Assembly: GCF_016889705.1 (NCBI RefSeq)
Contig: NZ_CP069526.1
Coordinates: forward strand, 7,902,001-7,966,000
Reading direction: 5' to 3'
From: Amycolatopsis sp. FDAARGOS 1241
GTDB lineage: Bacteria > Actinomycetota > Actinomycetes > Mycobacteriales > Pseudonocardiaceae
DNA: 64,000 bases
Shown here: positions 35,421 through 43,213 of the stretch, in pieces
Position numbering within the stretch: position 1 is the stretch's first letter
Layout: every line of letters starts with the position of its first letter
Position numbers and translations under genes: made by a program
Notes under the pieces: model-generated
The model's database searches: none
What the model saw: only the letters and a program-made list of their open reading frames with translations
What the model was told of the DNA's origin: nothing

Positions 35421-36247
35421 CCCAGGGTGGCCACGACCAGCTTGACCAGCGCACCGAGCCGTTGCCGTTCGGGTTGGCAGGTCGGGATGCCCGCGGCCTC
35501 GAGGGGTGCCGCGGTCACCGGGCCCACGCAGAACGTCTTGATCGCACCCCGCCGCAGGACGGCGACCACCGCGTCCCGGCGGTCCCCGGCGAGCGTCAGG
35601 AAGTTGGCGGCGGCCGGGGCGCTGGTGAAGACCACCGCCTCGACCTCGGCCGACAGGATGTCGTGGACGAGCGAGAACACCGGCAGCGGGTTCGGCGGCG
35701 AGAGCCAGCGGTAGGGCTGGACGGTGACGACTTCGGCGCCGGTGAGCCGGCTCGTGAACTCCGGGAGCGGCGCGCCGTGCAGCTGGACGGCGACCCGCTC
35801 GCCCTCGACGCCCGCGTCGACCAGGGCCTGGAAGAGCTCCGCGTTGCTCTCGTCGGGTGCGGCGTAGTCCTCGCGCAGGCCCAGGCCCCGCAGTGCCCCG
35901 ACGGCTTTCGGACCGCGCGCGAAGATCCGCGACGCCCGCAGGGCGGTGAGCAGGTCGTCCTTGAGACCCCAGCCGTCGGCGGCGTCGACCCAGCCGCGGA
36001 AGCCAGCGCCGGTCGTGACGGCGGTGAAGCCGACGGGCGCGGCGAGCACGGTTTCGGTGCTGCGCTTGAGCTCCGGGTCTTCGGCGAGCGGCACGATGGT
36101 GATCGTGGGCGCGTGGCGCACCTCGGCGCCGTGGCGGAGCAGGGCGCCGATGAGGTCGTCGGCGCGGCGTTCGGCCGTGACACCGATGCGCACCCCGTCC
36201 AGCACTCCGTCCAGCACGGCGTCCAGTTCACCGTCCAGTTCAGTCAT
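35417..36247 (-). CDS. Stand-alone HemD-like (uroporphyrinogen-III synthase fold) protein
   Basis: A 276-residue protein with the HemD fold ('GVTAERRADDLIGALLRHGA', 'VQLHGAPLPEFTSRLTGAEV', 'VFTSAPAAANFL'). It is strikingly similar to the N-terminal domain of NnaR encoded 3 kb away: both share G-F-R-G-W-V, A-R-G-P-K, G-L-x-E-D-Y, E-S-N-A, A-V-Q-L-H-G-x-P-L-P and Y-R-W. It lacks NnaR's DNA-binding domain. It may be a real uroporphyrinogen-III synthase for siroheme or heme, or a regulator partner. The N-terminus 'ELDGELDAVLDGVLDGV' comes from a 12-base tandem repeat. The start lies within the last 8 bases of the WYL regulator gene. Confidence 0.82.
   Translation of the reverse strand: MTELDGELDAVLDGVLDGVRIGVTAERRADDLIGALLRHGAEVRHAPTITIVPLAEDPELKRSTETVLAAPVGFTAVTTGAGFRGWVDAADGWGLKDDLLTALRASRIFARGPKAVGALRGLGLREDYAAPDESNAELFQALVDAGVEGERVAVQLHGAPLPEFTSRLTGAEVVTVQPYRWLSPPNPLPVFSLVHDILSAEVEAVVFTSAPAAANFLTLAGDRRDAVVAVLRRGAIKTFCVGPVTAAPLEAAGIPTCQPERQRLGALVKLVVATLG
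36197..36244 (-). repeat. Four 12-bp tandem repeats at the start of the HemD-like gene
   Basis: Four imperfect 12-base units, each beginning GTCCAG on the plus strand (36197, 36209, 36221, 36233), encode a four-residue Leu-Asp-containing repeat at the N-terminus of the HemD-like protein. The last unit also covers the ATG and the overlapping stop of the upstream regulator gene. Confidence 0.8.
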
Positions 36248-37217
36248 ACGTCGCGCCCATCTCCCTGATCGCCTCCGCGAGCTGCGCCCGCAGGTCCGGC
36301 GGCTCGAGCACTTCCACGTGCGGCCCGAACCGCAGCAGCTCGCCGATCGCCGGCTCGCCCGGCTCCACCGGCAGTCCGATCGTGAGCCAGCCTTCGTCGT
36401 CGGGCTCCGCGCCGCGGTCGAGTGCCTCGCGCAACGCCCGGGCGCCGACGCTGCCCGCGTAGAACGGTACGAGAGCCTGCGCTCGCGGCGACAGGCGCAC
36501 CGTCGCGAGCCGCGGGTACATGCGGCGCTCGAACTGCGCCGACCACTCCTGCCAGTAGGCGGGGAGATCGAAGTCGGCCGGTCGCTCGAACGGCTCGCCG
36601 AGGTCCGTCAGTTCGCGGATGCGCGAAATCCGGTAGGTGCGATCGGTCCCCTCGCACCGGCCTGCGAGGTACCAGTTGCCCGCCTTGAGGATCAGGCCGA
36701 GCGGCTCCAGCACGCGCTCGACCTCCTGCTGTCCCCAGCGTTCGTAGCGGATGCGGATGCGGTGGGCCGACCACACGGCGTCGGCCACGGCGGACAGCAC
36801 CGGCAGGCTCTCGATGCCGCGGTGCCAGCCGGGCACGTCGAGGTAGAAGCGCTCGGCGACCCGGCCGGCGCGGCTGCGCAGCTCCTTCGGCAACGCCGCG
36901 TACAGCTTGAGCTGCGCCGCGGCCAGCACCGTGCCGAGCCCCAGCTCCGCCGCGGCCACCGGCAGCCCGGCGAGCGACAGCGACTGCGCTTCCTCCTCGG
37001 TGAGCCCGGTCAGGCGGGTGCGGTAGCCGTCGACCAGCTGGTAACCACCGGTGCGGCCGCGGTCGGCGTACACGGGGACGCCGGAGGCCGAGAGCGCGTC
37101 GATGTCGCGGTAAACCGTGCGCACCGAGACCTCCAGCTCCGCGGCCAGCTCTTCGGCCGTCATCCGGCCGCGGTTCTGCAGCAGGAGCAGCACGGTCAGG
37201 AGTCGGGAAGCGCGCAC
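36240..37217 (-). CDS. WYL-domain transcriptional regulator (YafY type)
   Basis: A 325-residue regulator. The N-terminal HTH_11 domain ('MTAEELAAELEVSVRTVYRD', residues ~19-38) precedes a WYL domain with 'YERWGQQEVERVLEPLGLIL' and 'GNWYLAGRCEG' (the conserved W-Y-L at ~180), and a C-terminal WCX-like extension. The GTG start lies 20 bases from a palindrome centred at 37248, which is also 21 bases from the divergent DUF3224 start; this placement suggests one operator controlling both genes. Its last 8 bases overlap the HemD-like gene, so that gene is probably co-transcribed. Confidence 0.92.
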   Translation of the reverse strand: MRASRLLTVLLLLQNRGRMTAEELAAELEVSVRTVYRDIDALSASGVPVYADRGRTGGYQLVDGYRTRLTGLTEEEAQSLSLAGLPVAAAELGLGTVLAAAQLKLYAALPKELRSRAGRVAERFYLDVPGWHRGIESLPVLSAVADAVWSAHRIRIRYERWGQQEVERVLEPLGLILKAGNWYLAGRCEGTDRTYRISRIRELTDLGEPFERPADFDLPAYWQEWSAQFERRMYPRLATVRLSPRAQALVPFYAGSVGARALREALDRGAEPDDEGWLTIGLPVEPGEPAIGELLRFGPHVEVLEPPDLRAQLAEAIREMGATYD

Positions 37218-37237
37218 GAGTCGAGTATGCCCCGAAA

Positions 37238-37258
37238 ACCTGACACGAGCTGACAGGT
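37238..37258. promoter_or_regulatory. Palindromic operator between WYL regulator and DUF3224 gene
   Basis: ACCTGACA-CGAGC-TGACAGGT is an inverted repeat with 7 of 8 matching arm positions and a 5-base spacer. It lies almost exactly midway between the two divergent start codons. It is the most symmetrical element in the 62-base gap and the natural candidate for binding by the WYL/YafY-type regulator. Confidence 0.6.
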
Positions 37259-37279
37259 ATGGGCGGTTGAGTGGGCAGC

Positions 37280-37678
37280 ATGAACGAATTCAGCATGAAG
37301 AACTGGGACGAGCACCTCGCGAGCGGCGAGGAGGGCGGGCCGCGCGTGGCCTACGCGCACGCCACGATGGAGTACCACGGCGTCATCGAAGGTGAGTCGA
37401 TGTGCGATTACCTGCTGTACTACGAGGGTGACGGCTACGATGGCGGCGGCACGACGTCCCCGAGCTTCGAGCGCTTCGACGGCGTGGTCGACGGCCGCCG
37501 CGGCACCTTCGTCGTCCGCCACGAAGGCGGGTTCGACCCGAAGGGCATCTGGTCGAAGTTCGAGGTCGTGCCCGGTTCGGCGACCGGCGAACTCGCCGGG
37601 CTGGCCGGCGCGGGCACGGTGACGGGGGTGCTCGGCGAGCCGACGGTGTCGTACACGTTCGACTACCGGCTGGGCTGA
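37280..37678 (+). CDS. DUF3224 family protein
   Basis: A 132-residue protein of the DUF3224 family, with an expected beta-barrel fold related to allene oxide cyclase-like barrels. Landmarks are 'AHATMEYHGVIEGESMCDYL', 'ERFDGVVDGRRGTFVVRHEG' and 'GSATGELAGLAGAGTVTG'. No catalytic residues are established for the family. I choose the ATG at 37280; the GTG at 37271 is also possible. It is divergent from a WYL regulator and followed 10 bases later by the HTH_42 gene, so the two probably form an operon under that regulator. Confidence 0.85.
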   Translation: MNEFSMKNWDEHLASGEEGGPRVAYAHATMEYHGVIEGESMCDYLLYYEGDGYDGGGTTSPSFERFDGVVDGRRGTFVVRHEGGFDPKGIWSKFEVVPGSATGELAGLAGAGTVTGVLGEPTVSYTFDYRLG

Positions 37679-37688
37679 GGAGGCCGCT

Positions 37689-38807
37689 GTGCTCGAGGTG
37701 TCGCGCAAGCAGGTCATGGCGTATCGGGTCGCGCAGCACGGGCTGCACCGGAGCGCCGCTGATCCGGTGCTGTCGTCGCTGTTCGACCTCGGCCTGCAGG
37801 ACAGCATGCGCGACACCGCGTTGCTCGCTCTGGCCGCGCGCTCGGCCGCCCCGGTGGACCCGGCGTCCCTTGTGGACGATCCTCGCCTGGTCCTGGTGTG
37901 GTCGCACCGGGGTGCGCCGCACTTCCACCGGCGTGCGGACCTGCCGGAACTGGTGGCTTCCCTCGTGCCGCTCGACGATGACGACGCGCTGGCCCGGATG
38001 CTGTGGCAGAAGAAGGAAATCGGCGCGACGGGCGTGCCCGCCTCGGAAGTCCTGTTCACCGCGGCTCGCGCGATCCGCAAGGTCGTGACGAAGCCGATGT
38101 CGAAGGGCGCCGTGAGCGCCGCCGTGACGCGAGAGCTGCCCGACGCGTATTCACGCTGGTGCCGCGGCTGCAACGCCACGCACATCCAGGAGCAGCTCAT
38201 GCGTGTCGCCACCCTCCCCGGCGGCGTGCGCCTGGAGGCCGGCCAGTCCCCGGCGACGCTGGCGCCCCTGGAGGATCGCGGCCGCATGCGGACCACGCCG
38301 GACGCGGCGGCCGCGTCGCGGGTGGTGCGCGACTACCTGACCGTGAACGGCCCCGCCACCCCAGGCGACGCGGCGGGCTTCGCCGGCACGGCGAAGGCGG
38401 TGGTCACCCGTACGTGGCCGGCCGAGCTGACCGAGGTCCGCGTGGCCGGGCGGCGGGCGTTCCTGCCTTCGTCCCAAGTGGACGCACTGGAGAACCCGCC
38501 TTCGCCGTCGGTGGTGCGGTTGCTGCCACCGCTGGACCCCTTCACGCAGGCACGGGACAAGGCCGTGCTGGTGCCGGACAAGGCGCGCGCCAAGGAGGTC
38601 TGGAAGATCCTGGGCAGCCCGGGCGCCCTCCTCGTGGACGGCGAGCTCATGGGCGTGTGGCGCACTCGCGGCTCGGGCAAGCGGCTGGGGTTCACGCTGA
38701 CGGCCTTCGACCCGCTCCGCCGCGCCGACCGCGCCGCGGCCGAGGAGGAAGCCGCCCGGGCGGCGGCTGCGCGGGGCTACGGGGATTTCTCGGTGACCTG
38801 GGCTTAA
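37689..38807 (+). CDS. HTH_42 (AlkZ-like) winged-helix DNA-binding protein
   Basis: A 372-residue protein of the HTH_42/YcaQ/AlkZ superfamily, which includes DNA glycosylases that unhook alkyl lesions and interstrand cross-links. Landmarks are 'WSHRGAPHFHRRADLPEL', 'SRWCRGCNATHIQEQLMRVA' and 'LLPPLDPFTQARDKAVLVPD'. The catalytic Q-x-(Q/D) of proven AlkZ enzymes would fall near 'LGLQDSMRDTA'; here I read Q-D-S, so activity is uncertain. The GTG start has a good GAGGAGG site within the end of the DUF3224 gene. A glycosylase or a regulator are both possible. Confidence 0.82.
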   Translation: MLEVSRKQVMAYRVAQHGLHRSAADPVLSSLFDLGLQDSMRDTALLALAARSAAPVDPASLVDDPRLVLVWSHRGAPHFHRRADLPELVASLVPLDDDDALARMLWQKKEIGATGVPASEVLFTAARAIRKVVTKPMSKGAVSAAVTRELPDAYSRWCRGCNATHIQEQLMRVATLPGGVRLEAGQSPATLAPLEDRGRMRTTPDAAAASRVVRDYLTVNGPATPGDAAGFAGTAKAVVTRTWPAELTEVRVAGRRAFLPSSQVDALENPPSPSVVRLLPPLDPFTQARDKAVLVPDKARAKEVWKILGSPGALLVDGELMGVWRTRGSGKRLGFTLTAFDPLRRADRAAAEEEAARAAAARGYGDFSVTWA

Positions 38808-38828
38808 CTTCGGCGGGGCCGGCGGCGC

Positions 38829-39180
38829 TCAGGAGTCGTCGAGATCGGCGTGGCGGGCGGTCAGGTCCTCGACGAAGCGGTCCAGCAGCGGGCCGAAGGT
38901 GGCGCGGCCCTCCTCCGGCCAACCGGACAGGGCGTCGGTGGACCAGCCGAGCACGGCTTGCAGGTAGCGGTCCGCCGCGGCCGTGATCGACCCGGCGGCG
39001 GTGCTGCCACGGCCGATGCTGCCGGGCAACGCGCCCAACCGCAGCCAGCTGACCGAACACGCCATGGCGCGGGACGGCATCCCGCTCGACCCGGCCGGCC
39101 GTCAGCGTCTTCGTCACGCTGCGGACGGTCGGGAAACCGTTGCGCGTGGGGGAGATCGCGGCGCGCATCCACCGCCGAAG
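38829..39180. pseudogene. MarR-like gene remnants on opposite strands
   Basis: No intact gene occupies 38808-39273. On the plus strand from about 38983, 'LTEHAMARDGIPLDPAG' and, in another frame from ~39100, 'VFVTLRTVGKPLRVGEIAAR' read like the front half of a MarR-type winged-helix regulator. On the minus strand, 38829-38975 reads 'RYLQAVLGWSTDALSGWPEE' then 'GRATFGPLLDRFVEDLTARH' to a stop, like the back half of such a protein. Pieces that should be collinear are thus head to head, suggesting an internal inversion plus small indels, or remains of two genes. This is pattern recognition only. Confidence 0.5.
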
Positions 39181-39273
39181 CGCTGGCCGCGCGCAACGCC
39201 GAATTGTCGCGGCGCAGCACCCTGCCCACCCACACCGACCGGCCGGAGCACTCGGCGCTGGACCTGCCCGACT

Positions 39274-40377
39274 TCACCGATCGACTGCCAAGCGGTAGCC
39301 GCGCTTGACCACGGTCTGGATCACGGCCGGGCCCCCGAGCGCCGTGCGCAGGCGGCCGATCGCGGTCTCCACGGCGTGCTCCTCACCGCCGGAGGGCAGC
39401 GCGGTGGTGAGCTCCCGCCGGGAGACCACGCGGCCGGGCCTGTGGGCGAGCGCGCGCAGCAACGCCATGGGCGCGGGCGCGATGTCGTGCCACGCCCCGT
39501 CCAGGACCACGGCCTGGCCGCGGAGCTCGAGGTCGTGGCCGGCGACCGACAGCCGCGGGGTCCGGGCCAGCAGCGCCTCCGCGACGATGCGGGCGAGCGC
39601 GCCGATGCGCGATCGTCGCGGTTGGACCGTCGGGATTCCCAGCGCGGCCAGCGGTCCGGCGGTGATGGGGCCGACGCAGGCGACGACCACGCGTGAAGTC
39701 AAGGCTTCGACGAGCGCCGGCAGCCGCCCGGTGCGCCGGGCCATGGCGATCGTCGACGCGGCCGCCGGCGCGGACGTGAACGGCAGGGCGTCGACGGTGC
39801 CGTCGAGCACGGCGTCCAGCAGCCGGTCGAGCGGGCCCGGGTCCGCCGGGCCGACCCAGCGGTAGACCGGGATCTCGATCACCGAGGCGCCGGCCGCGCG
39901 CAGGGCGTCGGCGAAGTACGGCAAGGGCTCGCCGTGCAGCTGCACGGCGATCGTGCGTCCCTCCACACCGGACTCCAGCAGGTGCTGCAGCACCCCGGCG
40001 TTGCTCTCCGACGGTGGCGAGTAGTCCTCCGACAGCCCGGCGGCACGCAACGCACCCGTCGACTTCGGGCCGCGCGCCACGAGCCGGGCGCTCGCCAGCC
40101 GGTCCAGCAACGCGTCACCGAGGTCCCAGCCCTCGGCGGCCTCGACCCAGCCGCGGAAGCCGATGCCGGTGGTGGCCACCACGAAGTCCGCTCTGGACTC
40201 CAGCAGCCGCCGGGTGGCGGCGTGCAGCTCGGTGTCGTCGGCGAGCGGGACGATCCGGATGGCCGGGCCGTAGCGCACGGACGCTCCCTTGCGCACCAGC
40301 AGCGCGCCGAGCTCGTCAGCCCGGCGCGCCGCGGTGATCCCGGCCACGAACCCGGCCAGTGGGAGCACGTCCGTCAC
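39274..40377 (-). CDS. nnaR: NnaR-type nitrate/nitrite assimilation regulator (HemD domain plus winged helix)
   Basis: A 367-residue fusion. Residues ~1-255 are a uroporphyrinogen-III synthase-like domain ('GFVAGITAARRADELGALLV', 'AVQLHGEPLPYFADALRAAG', 'PFTSAPAAAST'). Residues ~265-367 are an OmpR/PhoB-type winged helix ('DIAPAPMALLRALAHRPGRV', 'AVETAIGRLRTALGG', 'VIQTVVKRGYRLAVDR'). This architecture is that of NnaR, which with GlnR activates nitrate and nitrite assimilation genes in Mycobacterium and Streptomyces. The GTG start overlaps the nirD stop (GTGA), so the regulator is made as the last product of the operon it should control. Confidence 0.9.
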   Translation of the reverse strand: MTDVLPLAGFVAGITAARRADELGALLVRKGASVRYGPAIRIVPLADDTELHAATRRLLESRADFVVATTGIGFRGWVEAAEGWDLGDALLDRLASARLVARGPKSTGALRAAGLSEDYSPPSESNAGVLQHLLESGVEGRTIAVQLHGEPLPYFADALRAAGASVIEIPVYRWVGPADPGPLDRLLDAVLDGTVDALPFTSAPAAASTIAMARRTGRLPALVEALTSRVVVACVGPITAGPLAALGIPTVQPRRSRIGALARIVAEALLARTPRLSVAGHDLELRGQAVVLDGAWHDIAPAPMALLRALAHRPGRVVSRRELTTALPSGGEEHAVETAIGRLRTALGGPAVIQTVVKRGYRLAVDR

Positions 40378-40712
40378 GGGGAGCTCACCTCGACGACTCC
40401 TTCCCGCACCCGCACCGGGTACACCGGCACCGAAATCCCTTCAGCGTCCAGGCACTGTCCGGTGTGGAGGGCGAACCGGTCCTTGTATATGGGTGACGCG
40501 ACCACCGCCGCTCCTCCGGTGTCCCCCACGATGCCGCGCGACAGCACCGCCGCGCCGCTGCAGGGGTCCCAGTTGGACAGGGCGAACCAGGAGGATCCCA
40601 CGCGGAACACCGCCACCTGCGCGCCCTCCACGAGTGCCGCGACACCCGAGTGGTCACCCACCTGCGCCGCCAGGCACACCGCGGTCCAGGTCCGTTCGAT
40701 CGACGTGGTCAT
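40374..40712 (-). CDS. nirD: Nitrite reductase (NADH) small subunit NirD
   Basis: A 112-residue Rieske-fold small subunit of assimilatory nitrite reductase. Landmarks are 'VAVFRVGSSWFALSNWDPCS', 'GAAVLSRGIVGDTGGAAVVA' and 'YKDRFALHTGQCLDAEGISV'. The CxH...CxxH cluster ligands of true Rieske proteins are absent, which is normal for the NirD group, so it should not carry a 2Fe-2S centre. Its ATG overlaps the nirB stop (ATGA) and its stop overlaps the nnaR start. Confidence 0.94.
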   Translation of the reverse strand: MTTSIERTWTAVCLAAQVGDHSGVAALVEGAQVAVFRVGSSWFALSNWDPCSGAAVLSRGIVGDTGGAAVVASPIYKDRFALHTGQCLDAEGISVPVYPVRVREGVVEVSSP

Positions 40713-43213
40713 CGCTTCACCTCCGGCACGCCCAGCATCACGGGCACCTTCTGCTCCCGTTCCGGGCGGAACGAGATCGACGGGTCCGGCGTGCCCGGCG
40801 CGTTGACGAACGAGCTGAACCGCGCGAGCTTCTCCGGGTCCTCGAGCACGCCGCGCCATTCGTCGGCGTAGTCCGCGACGTGCTTGGCCATCGCCGCGTC
40901 GAGGTCCTCGCAGATGCCGAGGCTGTCGTCGACGATCACCGCGCGCAAGTGCTCCAACCCGCCGTCGAGCTCCTCGAGCCACGGCGCGGTGCGCTGCAGC
41001 CGGTCGGCGGTGCGCACGTAGAACATGAGGAACCTGTCGATCGTGCGGATCAGGGTCTCCGTGTCCACATCGGACAGGAACAGCTCGGCGTGGCGCGGGG
41101 TGGCCCCGCCGTTGCCGCCGAGGTAGAGGTTCCAACCATTTTCGGTCGCGATCACCCCGAAGTCCTTGCCGCGCGCTTCGGCACATTCGCGCGCACAGCC
41201 GGACACCCCCGCTTTGATCTTGTGGGGTGAGCGCAGCCCGCGGTAGCGCAGTTCCAGCTCGATCGCGAGACCGACGCTGTCCTGCACGCCGTAGCGGCAC
41301 CACGTCGAGCCGACGCACGACTTCACCGTGCGCAGCGCCTTGCCGTACGCGTGGCCGGACTCGAACCCCGCGTCAACGAGCCGCCGCCAGATCTCGGGCA
41401 ACTGGTCCACAGTGGCCCCCAGCAGGTCGATCCGCTGGCCGCCGGTGATCTTCGTGTACAGCCCGAAGTCCTGCGCGACCTGCGCAATCACCATGAGCTT
41501 CTCGGGCGTGATCTCGCCGCCGGGGATGCGCGGGACCACGGAGTAGCTGCCGTTGCGCTGCATGTTCGCGAGGAACTTGTCGTTGGTGTCCTGCAGCGTC
41601 GCCTGCTCGCCGCCGAGGATGTGGCCGTTGCCGAGCGTCGCCAGGATCGACGCGACGGCCGGCTTGCACACCGCGCACCCGGACCCGGTGCCGTGGCGGC
41701 TGACCAGCTCGCTGAACGTGGTGATGCGCGTGGCCCGGATGATCTCGAACAGTTCCGCACGCGACTGCGGGAAGTGCTCGCACAGCGCCTTCGACTGCTC
41801 GACGCCACAGGCGTTCAGCAGCTTGCCCAGCATCGGCACGCACGAACCGCACGACGTGCCGGCGCGCGTGCACGCCTTGAGCTTGCCGAGGGAATCGCAG
41901 CCGTCCTCGTGGATGGCCCGGGTCAGCACGCCCTTGGACACGCCGTTGCACGAGCAGATCTGCGCGTCGTCGGGCAGCGCGTCGACCCCGACCGCCGCGC
42001 CGCCGCCCGCGGGCGCCAGCAGCGCGCCGGGCTCCACGGGCAGCGGACGGCCGACCAGCGCGCGCAACGTGTTGTACTCCGCGGCGTCGCCGACGAGCAC
42101 GCCGCCGAGCAGCGTGCGGCCGTCGTCGGTGACCACGAGCTTCTTGTACGTCCCGGTCACGGCGTCGTTCACCGCGACCTCGAGCGCGCCTTCCGCGGCA
42201 CCGTGCGCGTCGCCGAAACTGGCGACGTCGACGCCCATCAGCTTGAGCTTCGTGGCTGTGTCCGGTTCGGGGAACGTCGCCCCGCCACCGGTGAGCTGCG
42301 CCGCGACGACCTCCGCCATGGCGTAGCCCGGCGCGACGATGCCGTAGACCCGGCCCTCCACGGCCGCGCACTCGCCGATCGCGAAGACCGCGGGGTCGCT
42401 CGTGCGGCAGTTCGCGTCTACCAGCACCCCGCCGCGCTCGCCCACGGCCAGGCCGCTCTGGCGGGCCAGGTCGTCGCGCGGGCGTACGCCGGCGGAGAAC
42501 ACGACGAGGTCCACGTCGAGGTCCGTGCCGTTGCCCAGCTTCGCCAGCAGCCGCGAGCCGTCGGCCTCGATGGCGTCCGTGGAGGTTCCCGTGTGGACGG
42601 CCACGTCGAGCCGCGCGATCAGCCGGCGCAGCAGAGCACCACCGCCCTCGTCGACCTGCAACGGCATGAGCCGCGGCGCCATCTCGACGACGTGCGGCGA
42701 CAAGCCCAGGTCCCGCAACGCCTTCGCGGCTTCCAGGCCGAGCAGGCCACCGCCGATGACCACGGCGGACCGGCGGCCCCGCGCCGGCTTCTCGGCGGCC
42801 GCACGGATCGCGTCGAGGTCTTCGATCGTCCGGTACACGAACACGCCCGGCAGGTCCCGCCCGGGTACCGGCGGCACGAACGGCCGCGACCCCGTGGCCA
42901 GCACCAGCGCGTCGTAGGCCTGCACGTGCCCGGACTCCGTCGTCACGCGGCGAGCGTCCCGGTCCACCGTCACCACGGCGTCGCCGAGCCGCAGCTCCAC
43001 GAGCGGGTCGTCCGCGTAGTCCGCGCCGGGCAGCGCCAGCGCGGCCGGGTCCCAAGTGTCCACGTAGGACGTGAGGGCGACCCGGTCGTACGCCGGCCGG
43101 TTTTCCTCCGCGAGCACCACGACGCGCCACTCGCCCGCTGAATCGGCCGCGCGCAACGCCTCCACGAGCCGGTGCGCGACCATGCCGTGCCCGGCGACCA
43201 CCACCGTGCGCAT
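40709..43213 (-). CDS. nirB: Nitrite reductase (NADH) large subunit NirB
   Basis: An 834-residue cytoplasmic enzyme that reduces nitrite to ammonium with NAD(P)H. Domains in order: FAD/NAD(P)H reductase ('TVVVAGHGMVAHRLVEALRA', 'VVIGGGLLGLEAAKALRDLG'), BFD-like 2Fe-2S domain ('ICSCNGVSKG', 'CTRAGTSCGSCVPML'), then the sulphite/nitrite reductase domains carrying the 4Fe-4S-siroheme ligands 'SCVGSTWC' (C-x5-C) and 'SGCARECAEA' (C-x3-C). A further cysteine pair sits at 'GSGCAVCKPA'. The ATG overlaps the narK stop by one base (TGATG). The open frame starts 22 codons further upstream inside narK and is not used. Confidence 0.96.
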   Translation of the reverse strand: MRTVVVAGHGMVAHRLVEALRAADSAGEWRVVVLAEENRPAYDRVALTSYVDTWDPAALALPGADYADDPLVELRLGDAVVTVDRDARRVTTESGHVQAYDALVLATGSRPFVPPVPGRDLPGVFVYRTIEDLDAIRAAAEKPARGRRSAVVIGGGLLGLEAAKALRDLGLSPHVVEMAPRLMPLQVDEGGGALLRRLIARLDVAVHTGTSTDAIEADGSRLLAKLGNGTDLDVDLVVFSAGVRPRDDLARQSGLAVGERGGVLVDANCRTSDPAVFAIGECAAVEGRVYGIVAPGYAMAEVVAAQLTGGGATFPEPDTATKLKLMGVDVASFGDAHGAAEGALEVAVNDAVTGTYKKLVVTDDGRTLLGGVLVGDAAEYNTLRALVGRPLPVEPGALLAPAGGGAAVGVDALPDDAQICSCNGVSKGVLTRAIHEDGCDSLGKLKACTRAGTSCGSCVPMLGKLLNACGVEQSKALCEHFPQSRAELFEIIRATRITTFSELVSRHGTGSGCAVCKPAVASILATLGNGHILGGEQATLQDTNDKFLANMQRNGSYSVVPRIPGGEITPEKLMVIAQVAQDFGLYTKITGGQRIDLLGATVDQLPEIWRRLVDAGFESGHAYGKALRTVKSCVGSTWCRYGVQDSVGLAIELELRYRGLRSPHKIKAGVSGCARECAEARGKDFGVIATENGWNLYLGGNGGATPRHAELFLSDVDTETLIRTIDRFLMFYVRTADRLQRTAPWLEELDGGLEHLRAVIVDDSLGICEDLDAAMAKHVADYADEWRGVLEDPEKLARFSSFVNAPGTPDPSISFRPEREQKVPVMLGVPEVKR

